Shown here: positions 16,560 through 26,364 of the stretch, piece by piece
Layout: each line of letters begins with the position of its first letter
How positions within the stretch are numbered: position 1 is the stretch's first letter
Origin: Thermocrinis sp.
GTDB taxonomy: Bacteria > Aquificota > Aquificia > Aquificales > Aquificaceae
Direction of reading: 5' to 3'
Assembly (NCBI GenBank): GCA_028276475.1
Contig: JAPYWH010000010.1
Coordinates: 1 to 46,580, forward strand
Length of the DNA: 46,580 bases
Made by a program: the position numbers and the translations under genes
The notes under the pieces: model-generated
What the model saw: only the letters and a program-made list of their open reading frames with translations
What the model was told of the DNA's origin: nothing
Databases searched by the model: none

Positions 16560-17009
16560 ATGCTTTTTTTGATTTTTCTGCTGTTGGTAAATCTTAGCTT
16601 TGCCCTCAACTGCCAAGAGCTTGGCATCAGGCTGGAAGAGGTAAAGACTTATAACATATACGATGAGTTAATCCAGTATGCGGAAGGACTGTTGAAAAAC
16701 TGCCAAGAAAACGAAAGCTACCCTTTAGCCTTAGATTACCTGCTCAACGCATTGGAAACCATCTACCAGGATAAAGCTAAGGCTGACTCAAAGCTGGTAA
16801 GAAGGGTGGCAGACCAACGCACAAAAAACTCACTGCTTATGCTACAAAAAACCGCCAAATACAAGAAAAAGCATCCCCTTTTGTATTCATACCAACAGCT
16901 TTTTCATGTGGTTGCTATGGAAAACAGAAGGGTAGGAGACTATGAATACACCCTAAAGTATGCCTACGCATCCACACAGATAGGCAAAGCCATCCTCCAG
17001 CTCAAATAG
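16560..17009 (+). CDS. Secreted helical hypothetical protein
   Basis: The 149-residue protein has a clear signal peptide (MLFLIFLLLVNLSFA, cleavage after about residue 15). The rest is helical and TPR-like in rhythm (YDELIQYAEGLLKNC, YPLALDYLLNALETIYQ, YEYTLKYAYASTQIGKAI). Two Cys (in NCQEL and NCQEN) could form a disulfide in the periplasm. I do not recognise a named family. It lies alone between prmA (divergent) and the DUF429 gene (convergent, 8-base overlap). The ATG follows a TAAAAT box by six bases. Confidence 0.72.
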   Translation: MLFLIFLLLVNLSFALNCQELGIRLEEVKTYNIYDELIQYAEGLLKNCQENESYPLALDYLLNALETIYQDKAKADSKLVRRVADQRTKNSLLMLQKTAKYKKKHPLLYSYQQLFHVVAMENRRVGDYEYTLKYAYASTQIGKAILQLK

Positions 17010-17568
17010 CCTTGGGGATGATTATAGCACCATCCTCCCCCTCCAAAAGCTCAGCCCTTCCCTCCAAAAACATAATACCCGTAAGCAAACAGGCTATGGC
17101 GTCTATCTCATCCTTAGTGTATTTTCTGTCCTCCAAGTTAAAGCCAAGCCTCCTGTATAGCTCCAATATAGCCTCTTTATCCTTCCGCCCCACCCCCATA
17201 ACATCATAAAAAGCACCCGGAAAAACCTCATAAACCACCTTTCCCCACCCTTCCATCACAGTTTTTAGCCTTATGCCCCTCTCCGTCAAAATACGCATAG
17301 GACCCAAAGAAACCGGAAAAAACCTTATGCCCCTTTCCCTCAGCATCAGGTCGCAAGCCCTAAAGTGGGGACCCCTCTCCTGCAGGTTAGCCCTCCCCTT
17401 TGGCAAAGACAAGGGAGCATCTATGAAGATATAGGAAAAGCCCTTAGAAAGCTCCAAGATCTCCTCATCCTTGTGCAACACAAAACAGGTTAGCTTGCCA
17501 TCCTCTAAGTATGCCACTCCCGAGTTTCTCCTTTCCGAACCCGCCAAATCAATGCCAAGGGCTTTCAT
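17002..17568 (-). CDS. DUF429-family protein (RNase H-like fold, predicted nuclease)
   Basis: The 188-residue protein starts LGIDLAGSERRNSGVAYL, the acidic first strand of an RNase H-like fold. It continues with FIDAPLSLPKG and a final YTKDEIDAIACLLTGIMFL, the DEIDA segment giving further acidic residues. This is the DUF429 pattern, sometimes called predicted nuclease; biochemical function is unknown. Its ATG overlaps the tadA stop in an ATGA junction, so it is co-translated with the tRNA deaminase. That hints at an RNA-related role, but this is context only. Confidence 0.82.
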   Translation of the reverse strand: MKALGIDLAGSERRNSGVAYLEDGKLTCFVLHKDEEILELSKGFSYIFIDAPLSLPKGRANLQERGPHFRACDLMLRERGIRFFPVSLGPMRILTERGIRLKTVMEGWGKVVYEVFPGAFYDVMGVGRKDKEAILELYRRLGFNLEDRKYTKDEIDAIACLLTGIMFLEGRAELLEGEDGAIIIPKAI

Positions 17569-18005
17569 CTTAATCTTTTGAAGAACTCCTTTAACATAAG
17601 CTTGGCTGGTTCCAAAGGCTTATAAACCCACTTTACCCTATGATTAAAGCTAAGATCATCCAAAAGGTTATACTGGCTCATAACCGCCCCCGCCCTTTCA
17701 TCCTGTGCCAAAAATACCACCTTATCTATACGGACTAAAACCAATGCGTAAGCACACATAGCACACGGCTCCAAAGAAACATACATGGTGCAACCATGAA
17801 GATATTTTTGGTTTAGCTTTTTTAGGGCTTTTTTTATTGCCAAAAGCTCCGCATGGGCAGTGGGATCCCGCAAACTCTCCACCTTGTTATGGGCTTTTGC
17901 GATAACTTTTCCGTCCTTGACCACCACCGCACCCACCGGCACCTCTCCAGCATCAAAAGCCCTCTTTGCCTGCCTTAGGCACTCTTTTATCCACCGGTCT
18001 TCCAT
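17565..18005 (-). CDS. tadA: tRNA-specific adenosine deaminase
   Basis: The 146-residue zinc deaminase makes inosine at tRNA wobble position 34. The zinc and catalytic motif is split as usual: HAELLAIKKA (zinc-ligand His and proton-shuttle Glu) and YVSLEPCAMCAYAL (P-C-x2-C). VGAVVVKDGKVIAKAHN is the normal upstream strand pair. It could also deaminate cytosine or guanine derivatives, but length and motif spacing favour TadA. It heads a two-gene operon with the DUF429 gene and starts 60 bases from the first CRISPR repeat. Confidence 0.93.
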   Translation of the reverse strand: MEDRWIKECLRQAKRAFDAGEVPVGAVVVKDGKVIAKAHNKVESLRDPTAHAELLAIKKALKKLNQKYLHGCTMYVSLEPCAMCAYALVLVRIDKVVFLAQDERAGAVMSQYNLLDDLSFNHRVKWVYKPLEPAKLMLKEFFKRLR

Positions 18006-18014
18006 GCTTTCAAA

Positions 18015-18043
18015 ATGTTAAAGCCCTTTCTTTTTGTTTTCAA
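18015..18043 (-). promoter_or_regulatory. Candidate tadA promoter TTGAAA-17-TAACAT
   Basis: On the minus strand TTGAAA (18043-18038) and TAACAT (18020-18015) are 17 bases apart. The -10 box ends nine bases before the tadA ATG, giving a leader of only two or three bases. Confidence 0.5.
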
Positions 18044-18064
18044 AAGTTTAAGAGAGGGAAAAGG

Positions 18065-19095
18065 CATCCCACACGGTGGGCTTGGAACCGGGTATCTGGC
18101 GATAGCATGGAACCTACACTGCACGAGTCACCATCCCACACGGTGGGCTTGGAACCTTGCAGTCTTCGGTCCCTTTTATGAGTGCAATGACGTCACCATC
18201 CCACACGGTGGGCTTGGAACGAGATAAGAGAGTATTGTGATTATGGAATTCTTGGAAAGTCACCATCCCACACGGTGGGCTTGGAACTACTCAAGGAGTT
18301 AGAAAAAGAAAGCACGGGAGTGGGTCGCCATCCCACACGGTGGGCTTGGAACGCGGAAAGAGTGAGTGTTTATGACTTGAAAGAAAAACGTCGCCATCCC
18401 ACACGGTGGGCTTGGAACCCTTCCCAGCCCAAGCCTCAGCCCTCCCAGCAACTCTGTCGCCATCCCACACGGTGGGCTTGGAACTGGAGTTATGGGACTG
18501 GCTGGAAAGTTTAAGTTTAAAGGAGGGTCGCCATCCCACACGGTGGGCTTAGAACAGGTAGTTATCAAAAATAGTAAGTACTACCTCCGTGTTTCATCGC
18601 CATCCCACACGGTGGGCTTGGAACACAAAAGCCAGCAAGAGCCAGTGGACAGCATGCACAGAAGTCGCCATCCCACGCGGTGGGCTTAGAACCTTACTGC
18701 CTCGTATTTACACCCACACAATTGAGGAGAAGTCGCCATCCCACACGGTGGGCTTAGAACAGGTAGTTATCAAAAATAGTAAGTACTACCTCCGTGTTTC
18801 ATCGCCATCCCACACGGTGGGCTTGGAACCTGTTTTAAGTGTTATAGAAAAGGGTGTGTGTTTTTTGGTCGCCATCCCACACGGTGGGCTTGGAACTTGA
18901 GGTCAGGTTAAGCTTGAAAAGTGAGAAAATGAAAGGTCGCCATCCCACACGGTGGGCTTAGAACAGCACTACTATATGGCATCAAATACGCACGTGGAAA
19001 GGTCGCCATCCCACACGGTGGGCTTAGAACTTCCTTAAACTCTCGCAGAATGTCCTCGAATTCTTCGTCGCCATCCCACACGGTGGGCTTAGAAC
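18065..19095 (-). CRISPR. CRISPR array: 16 repeats, 15 spacers, no cas genes in the window
   Basis: The repeat is 29 bases: on the plus strand it begins GTCGCC, has the palindromic core CCCAC-ACG-GTGGG, and ends CTTGGAAC or CTTAGAAC. Repeats start at 18065 (partial), 18127, 18192, 18259, 18324, 18390, 18456, 18527, 18596, 18664, 18732, 18801, 18868, 18936, 19002 and 19067. Spacers are 36-42 bases. The leftmost repeat has lost its outer five bases. Repeats 2-4 read GTCACC and later ones GTCGCC; all but three of the rightmost nine end AGAAC. Decay on the left and long non-coding DNA on the right suggest the leader is on the right with leftward transcription, but the near-symmetric repeat prevents certainty. 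Spacers 18556-18595 and 18761-18800 are identical. Confidence 0.97.
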
Positions 19096-19260
19096 CCCAA
19101 ATCACCACATTAACCAAAATAAGACATATCAATCATTTTGTCAAGGGGGCACCCTTTTCAAATGAAGTTAATTTTCCGAAATCCGAGATCATGCAAAGTT
19201 GAGTCTGTTATTGTCAAACTCAAATCTCTGTCTCCCAACACTTTCCGCCACTGACCATAA

Positions 19261-19298
19261 TTACGGTATTACGGTATTACATAATTACGGCTTTACGG
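19261..19298 (+). repeat. Five 8-bp-phased TTACGG-type direct elements
   Basis: TTACGG begins at 19261, 19269, 19285 and 19293, and a degenerate TTACAT at 19277, all in an exact 8-bp register. The block lies 165 bases from the array end and about 230 bases from the hsp20 -35 box. Confidence 0.85.
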
Positions 19299-19405
19299 TG
19301 AGACTATCCCTCCAAAAGCTTGAAAATCAAAACTTCCTCCCTCTCAAAATTGAAACAGCCCACCGGAAGGGCACGCTAACCCATATTCAGTTGCCAAGTT
19401 GAACA

Positions 19406-19438
19406 AGGGTCCCAGTGGAACCCTCAAAACCTTTTTTT
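19406..19438 (+). terminator. Weak hairpin plus T-run
   Basis: AGGGTCC (19406) pairs with GGAACCCT (ending 19424) around a three-base loop with one mismatch. A run of seven T begins at 19432 after a seven-base gap, longer than normal for an intrinsic terminator. It would act on rightward transcripts from the array side. Confidence 0.3.
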
Positions 19439-19529
19439 ATTATAAACCAGTTTTTAGCGAGGACATCAACTTTTTGCATGGATGCTATCACCCTACGTGG
19501 TGGGCTGGGAAGGTGGAAGGTTTTACCCC

Positions 19530-19557
19530 TTGACATTTGATAAAAGCATGCTAAATT
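19530..19557 (+). promoter_or_regulatory. hsp20 promoter TTGACA-16-TAAATT
   Basis: A perfect -35 TTGACA (19530-19535) and TAAATT (19552-19557), 16 bases apart, lie 35 bases before the hsp20 ATG. No CIRCE inverted repeat is seen nearby. Confidence 0.6.
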
Positions 19558-19592
19558 TTATTCATATAAAACCTATAAAGGAGGTGATAGCC

Positions 19593-20027
19593 ATGAGGAG
19601 AGGACTTTTAGTGTGGCGTCCTTTTGAGGAGCTTGAAAGGATAAGGAGAGAGTTTGACAGGCTCATGGAGGAGTTTATTGCTAAGGAAGAGCCTGCGGAA
19701 AGGTTTTTTGCCCCTGCGTTGGATGTGTATGAAACGGACGGTGAGGTGGTGGTAAAGGCAGAACTGCCCGGTGTGAAAAAGGAAGATGTGGAAGTGCTGG
19801 TAAGGGACAACAGCCTGATCATAAGAGGAGAGAAGAAGGAGGAAAAGGAAGAAAAGACAGAAACATACCATAGGGTAGAAAGGGTCTATGGAAAGTTTGA
19901 GAGGGTGGTGGCACTGCCGGCGGAGGTCAAGCTTGAGGGCGTAAAGGCGGAGTTCAAGGATGGCGTTTTGGAAATAAGGCTTCCCAAAGAGAAGACCTCC
20001 AAAGAGGCAAAAATAGAAATTCAATAA
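19593..20027 (+). CDS. Small heat-shock protein, Hsp20/alpha-crystallin family
   Basis: The ATG at 19593 is chosen because AAAGGAGGTGATAG, a near-perfect Shine-Dalgarno, precedes it; an upstream in-frame ATG at 19482 would add 37 residues that do not look like this family. The 144-residue product has the short helical N-terminus (WRPFEELERIRREFDRLMEE). The alpha-crystallin domain runs from about residue 40 (PALDVYETDGEVVVKAELPG) to the GVLEIRLPK strand, the usual G-x-L motif. An oligomerising I-x-I-like tail (KIEIQ) closes it. It is an ATP-independent holdase that binds unfolding proteins. The strong ribosome site contrasts with the leaderless-type starts of neighbouring operons. Confidence 0.96.
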   Translation: MRRGLLVWRPFEELERIRREFDRLMEEFIAKEEPAERFFAPALDVYETDGEVVVKAELPGVKKEDVEVLVRDNSLIIRGEKKEEKEEKTETYHRVERVYGKFERVVALPAEVKLEGVKAEFKDGVLEIRLPKEKTSKEAKIEIQ

Positions 20028-22221
<2,194 letters not shown>

Positions 22222-22228
22222 AGGGATT

Positions 22229-22234
22229 AATTTA
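22229..22234 (-). promoter_or_regulatory. -10 box TAAATT for purF, near-leaderless spacing
   Basis: TAAATT on the minus strand ends seven bases before the purF ATG (22221). No Shine-Dalgarno is seen. The preceding ubiD-family gene ends 15 bases before the ATG, so readthrough is also possible. Confidence 0.4.
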
Positions 22235-22236
22235 AT

Positions 22237-23688
22237 TCAAAGGTTCAGTTTATCCCAAATGGCATCTATGCGTTTTTTCACTTCCTCCGACATCTCAATA
22301 ACCTTGGGCCACTGCCTTGTGTAGCCCTCCTCCTTCCACTTAGTTGTTGCGTCTATTATCATCTTTCCACCAAAGCCCACCTCGTTGGTGCTATGGTCCA
22401 AAACATCTATGGGACCCTTCAGAATTTGCACATCCCTTGAGGGGTCTACATTGTTGCCCCAAGCCCAAAGCACCTCTCCAAAGTCATGGACGTTTATATC
22501 CTCATCAAAGACCACCACATGCTTTGTTAGAGACATGAGACCAAGCCCGAGCAAGGCGTAGGCTACCTTAAAGGCATGCCCCGGATATCTTTTCTTTATG
22601 GACACAAAGCAGAAGTTGTGAAAACATCCTTCCGCTGGCAGGTGATAATCCACCACCTCGGGCAGGTTGAACTTGATAAGGGGCAAAAATATCCTCTCCG
22701 TTGCCCAGCCGATGTATTTGTCCTCTTGAGGTGGCTTTCCCACTATGGTAGCCACGTATATGGGGTCCCTCCGGTGGAGTATGGCGGTGATGTGCATCTT
22801 GGGGTATTTATCCACCGGGGTGTAAAAGCCCGTGTGGTCTCCAAAAGGTCCCTCATCCACCAAGGGCTCCTCTGGGTCCGCATAGCCTTCTATAACGACC
22901 TCCGCATGGGCGGGATATTCCAAATCCACCGTTATGCCCTTTATGAGCTCCACGCCCTCTTCCCTTATTAGACCCGCAAATAGGTATTCATCCACCTCCG
23001 GTGGAAGTGGTGCGGAAGACACATAAGAGAGCACCGGGTCTCCACCAAAGGCTATGGCCACCTCCAGCCTCTTTTTTAGCCTCTTTGCCTTCCAGTAATG
23101 ATGGTTTCCGTCCTTGTGGATCTGCCAATGCAAGGCAAGCTCGGTATGAGATAGCACCTGAACCCTGTAAAGTCCCACGTTTCTTATTCCGCTCTCTGGG
23201 TCCTTGGTGATTACCTGCCCAAAGGTTATATACCTTCCGCCGTCTTCAGGCCAGCATTGCAATATGGGGAGCCCAAGGACATCTATCTTTTCCCTTTTTA
23301 TTACCTCCCGGATAGGACCGTCCTTTACCACCTTTGGGAGGGCATCGTTTAGCTTTTTTAGCTCGGGCAGTTTCTTTAGCTTATCCAAAAAGGTGTGTGG
23401 AATCTCCGGTCTCAAAAGCTTGTATAGCTTCCAGCCTATGTCCTCAAGGTTCTCATACCCAAGGGCTAACTTTACTCTTTTTTCGGAGCCCAGCATGTTG
23501 GTTAAAACTGGGATGGAATAGCCCTTTACCTTTTCAAAGAGCAGAGCCTTTCCGCCCTTGGGCATCTTGGAAACCCGGTCTGTGATCTCGGTAATCTCAA
23601 GGATGGGAGAAACTTCCTCCCTGATCCTTGCCAGTTCTCCTTCCTTCTCAATCCTTCTTAAAAATTCCCTTAGGTCCTTGTAGGGCAT
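22237..23688 (-). CDS. UbiD-family prenylated-FMN decarboxylase (menaquinone biosynthesis type)
   Basis: The 483-residue protein shows the UbiD family throughout: an N-terminal LREFLRRIEKEGELARI, the metal/prFMN region NVGLYRVQVLSHTELALHWQ with IHKDGNHHYWKA, and the catalytic-domain acidic patch VDEGPFGDHTGFYTP with its E...D residues. Such enzymes decarboxylate aromatic acids in ubiquinone or menaquinone synthesis. Aquificales make a methylthio-menaquinone through the futalosine route, so a MqnP/UbiD-like role is most likely, though this rests on family knowledge. The upstream helical protein gene ends four bases before the ATG; CTTGGAG of that gene's end can serve as ribosome site, so the two are co-translated. 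Confidence 0.9.
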   Translation of the reverse strand: MPYKDLREFLRRIEKEGELARIREEVSPILEITEITDRVSKMPKGGKALLFEKVKGYSIPVLTNMLGSEKRVKLALGYENLEDIGWKLYKLLRPEIPHTFLDKLKKLPELKKLNDALPKVVKDGPIREVIKREKIDVLGLPILQCWPEDGGRYITFGQVITKDPESGIRNVGLYRVQVLSHTELALHWQIHKDGNHHYWKAKRLKKRLEVAIAFGGDPVLSYVSSAPLPPEVDEYLFAGLIREEGVELIKGITVDLEYPAHAEVVIEGYADPEEPLVDEGPFGDHTGFYTPVDKYPKMHITAILHRRDPIYVATIVGKPPQEDKYIGWATERIFLPLIKFNLPEVVDYHLPAEGCFHNFCFVSIKKRYPGHAFKVAYALLGLGLMSLTKHVVVFDEDINVHDFGEVLWAWGNNVDPSRDVQILKGPIDVLDHSTNEVGFGGKMIIDATTKWKEEGYTRQWPKVIEMSEEVKKRIDAIWDKLNL

Positions 23689-23691
23689 GTT

Positions 23692-24186
23692 TTACTCCAA
23701 GGTGCATAGGTCCTCTCTGCACCTAACCTGCGGTGCGGAGCTCAATTTTTTGGAAATATCAAACAAAAGCATCTTTATAAAATTTCTGATGGATTGTCTA
23801 ACCTCGTACAGCTCCTTTACCTTTTCGGACAACTCCTTTGCCTTTTCCCTATCTCTGCTTTGCAGGTGGCACTCAAGCCTCCTTATAAGCTTTTCCACCG
23901 TCTCGTCGCAATGCACCAACGCCATGGCAAGACGCTTTAGGGAACACCAAAGGCTCTCAAGCTTTGTGCGGAATTCTTCCTTTTCCTTTTCTCCTTCTAT
24001 CCTCAGCACTGAAAAGAGCACATCCCCCACCATCTTCCTTTTGTTCCTCAGCCCGTCTATTATGGGCATTAGGTCCTCCAACTTTGTCTCCCCCTCTATC
24101 TCCATAAGATGCTGTTCCGATTGGGCAAGGTGGGCTATCAAATAGATAACTTCTTCCACTAAGGCTTCTTCCCAAACACCAGCCAT
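23692..24186 (-). CDS. Helical hypothetical protein, about 164 residues
   Basis: I do not recognise a family with confidence. The protein is nearly all helix, with heptad-like stretches (EEFRTKLESLWCSLKRLAMAL, DREKAKELSEKVKELYEVRQ) that suggest a four-helix bundle reminiscent in shape of PhoU or hemerythrin-like folds, but lacking their residues. LAQSEQHLMEIEG and a GLRNKRKMVGDVLF turn are its most distinctive parts. Three Cys cluster near the ends. It is the first gene of an operon with the UbiD-family decarboxylase. TATAAT lies six bases before the ATG, immediately after a strong terminator, so it starts an independent leaderless unit. Confidence 0.72.
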   Translation of the reverse strand: MAGVWEEALVEEVIYLIAHLAQSEQHLMEIEGETKLEDLMPIIDGLRNKRKMVGDVLFSVLRIEGEKEKEEFRTKLESLWCSLKRLAMALVHCDETVEKLIRRLECHLQSRDREKAKELSEKVKELYEVRQSIRNFIKMLLFDISKKLSSAPQVRCREDLCTLE

Positions 24187-24192
24187 GTTCTA

Positions 24193-24198
24193 ATTATA
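24193..24198 (-). promoter_or_regulatory. -10 box TATAAT for the 24186 gene, leaderless spacing
   Basis: A consensus TATAAT on the minus strand ends six bases before the ATG at 24186. The T-run of the upstream terminator covers the -35 region. Confidence 0.65.
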
Positions 24199-24213
24199 AA
24201 GAATAAAGAATTG

Positions 24214-24269
24214 AAAAAACAGCAGGCAGGCTAAAAGCAAAAAATTGGCTTAGATAACCCGCCTACTGT
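24214..24269 (-). terminator. Strong intrinsic terminator after the outer-membrane protein gene
   Basis: On the minus strand ACAGTAGGCGGG (24269-24258) pairs fully with CCTGCCTGCTGT (24230-24219), 12 pairs including two G-U, and TTTTTT follows directly (24219-24214). The loop is about 27 bases. Confidence 0.8.
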
Positions 24270-24292
24270 TCGTAGATTCCGTATGAATCACC

Positions 24293-25099
24293 CTAAAACC
24301 TCACTCCCACTAATGCGTATAAACCTTTTACTTTCAAGTCTGCTTTTACACTTTTTTCATCTAATTTCAGTTTTTCATGTCTATAGCCCATTTCCACAAA
24401 GGGCTTTAATGTGGTCTGCACAAATCCATGTGAGTTTAATCTTAAACCCACTGCGTAGTCATAATAGGTATTTTTGCTGTAGCTAATGTAATTAAGCTCT
24501 CCCACCAATGACACCTGATTGATAGGTCTTACCTCCACTGCAAGATGACCCATTGGTATGGGCAATGTTATAGATTTGCTCTCTGAAATGCTTTGATTTG
24601 TATTTTTTTCTGTACCGCTTAATTTCCCATCAAACATAACTGTTCTTATGTCCAATCCAAGCTCTACGTCCAATTTTCCAGCGGTAGCGGTTTTTATAAA
24701 TGGCAGGTTGTAGTATAAAGTGGTATCAACTCTGTCAAGCTTTACTGATAAGTTAAAATCTGCGTTTGCTTGATATGTACGCCCACCCCAGTTTATATCT
24801 CTTGTTAATACTCCGCTTCCGTCAAATTTCATTGGCATGTAGGCCAATTTAATGTTAGGTACTACGGGGATTGAATGTTCCAGCTTAAGTTTTACCCATG
24901 GCTTTGTTTTGTCCCCAAGGTGAGCATCGTTTTTAACATCAATTCTGTCAACATCCTGAAGCGGTTTATAAGAAACATAGCCTCTTGGTTTTTGTTGGAT
25001 AGCACCGATTGACGCTTCAAAATCAATTAAAGGCCCAGCCTTTGAACTGCCTGCAAGCAAAAAGATGGAACCAAGTCCTAAAAGGGTAAGCTTCTTCAT
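24293..25099 (-). CDS. Outer-membrane beta-barrel protein (TIGR04219-like)
   Basis: The ATG at 25099 is preferred over a GTG at 25108 because AGGAGG stands eight bases before it. The 268-residue product has a signal peptide (MKKLTLLGLGSIFLLAGSSKA). Alternating hydrophobic strands follow (PWVKLKLEHSIPVVPNIKLAY, DTTLYYNLPF, VSLVGELNYISY). It ends ALVGVRF, a terminal Phe typical of outer-membrane proteins recognised by the BAM machinery. The start (GPLIDFEASIGAIQQKPRGYVSY) and organisation resemble the TIGR04219 family, whose role is unknown. It stands alone and is followed by a strong terminator. It diverges from metK. Confidence 0.83.
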   Translation of the reverse strand: MKKLTLLGLGSIFLLAGSSKAGPLIDFEASIGAIQQKPRGYVSYKPLQDVDRIDVKNDAHLGDKTKPWVKLKLEHSIPVVPNIKLAYMPMKFDGSGVLTRDINWGGRTYQANADFNLSVKLDRVDTTLYYNLPFIKTATAGKLDVELGLDIRTVMFDGKLSGTEKNTNQSISESKSITLPIPMGHLAVEVRPINQVSLVGELNYISYSKNTYYDYAVGLRLNSHGFVQTTLKPFVEMGYRHEKLKLDEKSVKADLKVKGLYALVGVRF

Positions 25100-25209
25100 A
25101 GCCCTCACCTCCTGTTAAAAGTTTGATGCTTTCCATTATATCAAATACTTTAAGGTTTTGCACAAAAAACCACCTTGGCTTGAATAATAGAAATTGTTTA
25201 GGTGCGGTT

Positions 25210-25215
25210 TATAAT
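25210..25215 (+). promoter_or_regulatory. -10 box TATAAT for metK, near-leaderless spacing
   Basis: A consensus TATAAT ends nine bases before the metK ATG (25225), predicting a leader of about three bases. No Shine-Dalgarno is seen in front of the ATG. Confidence 0.6.
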
Positions 25216-25224
25216 TTTAAAACC

Positions 25225-26364
25225 ATGCACATAAGGATGGCAGAATCTCCCACGGAGGGACATCCAGACAAGGTGGCAGACCTCATAGCAGACGCCCTTT
25301 TGGACGAGTTTTTAAGAAAGGACCCCTACAGCAGGGTCTCCTTAGAGGTAATGGTAATATCGGGTATGACCTTTGTGGCGGGGCATGTATCCACCGAAGG
25401 CTATGTGGATATTCCGGGAATCGTTAGGAGCACTATAAAGGAGGTAGGCTACAACAGACCGGAGCTTGGCTTTGATGCGGACGCATCCGCGGTGATCATA
25501 TCCATAGAGGAACAAAGCCCAGAGATCGTGCTCGGGCTATCCCAAGAGGGTGCGGGAGACACTGCGGTGGTGGTAGGTTATGCTTGCAACGAAACAGAGA
25601 GCTATATGCCACTTCCGATAAGCTTGACACACTCTCTTTCTAAAAAGTTGGCAGACCTTCGGAAAACGGGAAGGGCGCCCTTTTTAAGGCCGGACGGAAA
25701 AGCCCTTGTTACAGTTGCCTATGAAGGCACAAAGCCACTCTTTGTGAAAGACATCATACTCTTTGCCCAGCATGACCCGGATGTGTCTTTGGAAAAGTTA
25801 AAGGATTACCTGGTGGAGGAGGCGGTAAAGAAGGTGGTGCCCAGCAGGTATATAAGCAAGGAAACCAGAATTCTCGTTAATCCCTCCGGCAGGTTTGTGC
25901 TTGGTGGTCCTGTGGCTGATGTGGGGCAGACAGGGAGGAAGATCGTCTCCGACGCATACGGAGACACCGCCTACTCAGGAGGAAGTGCCTTTTCGGGCAA
26001 AGACCCTACAAAGACCGACAGGAGCGCATCCTACTTGGCAAGGATGATGGCAAAGCATGTGGTGGCTGGAGGCTTTGCGGAGCGTTGTCTTGTTCAGTTG
26101 GCTTATGCCTTTGGCGTCAGCGAGCCCATTGCCTTTGATATAGAAACTTATGGCACCGAAAGGGTGGAAAAGGAAAGAATAAAGGAAGCCCTGCGGGAGG
26201 TCTTTCCACTAAACCCAAGAAGGATGATAGAGTTTTTGGACCTAAGAAAGCCCATTTACAAAAAGACCGCCTGCTACGGACACTTTGGCAAAGAGGAGCT
26301 TCCATGGGAAAAGCTAACTAAGCTGGAGGAACTGAAGGAAAGGCTCGGAGGAGGCGTTCAATGA
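25225..26364 (+). CDS. metK: S-adenosylmethionine synthetase
   Basis: The start at 25225 gives MHIRMAESPTEGHPDKVADL, matching the usual ESVTEGHPDK N-terminal ATP/metal motif; an upstream ATG at 25123 adds 34 unrelated residues across a good -10 box and is rejected. The 379-residue enzyme contains ADASAVIISIEEQSPEI, FVLGGPVADVGQTGRKIVSD, the GGSAFSGKDPTKTDRSASYL active-site loop, and a final YGHFGKEELPWE. It makes SAM from methionine and ATP. It heads an operon with the deacetylase gene, joined by an ATGA overlap. Confidence 0.97.
   Translation: MHIRMAESPTEGHPDKVADLIADALLDEFLRKDPYSRVSLEVMVISGMTFVAGHVSTEGYVDIPGIVRSTIKEVGYNRPELGFDADASAVIISIEEQSPEIVLGLSQEGAGDTAVVVGYACNETESYMPLPISLTHSLSKKLADLRKTGRAPFLRPDGKALVTVAYEGTKPLFVKDIILFAQHDPDVSLEKLKDYLVEEAVKKVVPSRYISKETRILVNPSGRFVLGGPVADVGQTGRKIVSDAYGDTAYSGGSAFSGKDPTKTDRSASYLARMMAKHVVAGGFAERCLVQLAYAFGVSEPIAFDIETYGTERVEKERIKEALREVFPLNPRRMIEFLDLRKPIYKKTACYGHFGKEELPWEKLTKLEELKERLGGGVQ

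Larger units (their letters stand above)
19096..19480. promoter_or_regulatory. Non-coding flank, probable CRISPR leader region
   Basis: About 385 bases without a credible gene, starting directly after the last intact repeat. The first 150 bases are AT-rich. It contains five 8-bp-phased TTACGG-type elements (19261-19298) and a hairpin with a T-run (19406-19438). Location next to the intact end of the array makes it the best leader candidate. No tRNA or known RNA could be recognised. Confidence 0.45.

Noticed and set aside
18015-18900. Several open frames of 60-100 codons inside the CRISPR array, reading repeated HPTRWAWN or PPCGMAT units.
   Set aside because: They are translations of the CRISPR repeats; no ribosome sites, and the repeated peptides follow the repeat register.
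19482-19592. A longer N-terminus for the small heat-shock protein starting at 19482.
   Set aside because: The extra residues do not resemble the family and the strong Shine-Dalgarno and promoter serve the ATG at 19593.
25123-25224. An upstream start for metK.
   Set aside because: It crosses a consensus TATAAT and adds 34 residues unlike any MetK N-terminus.
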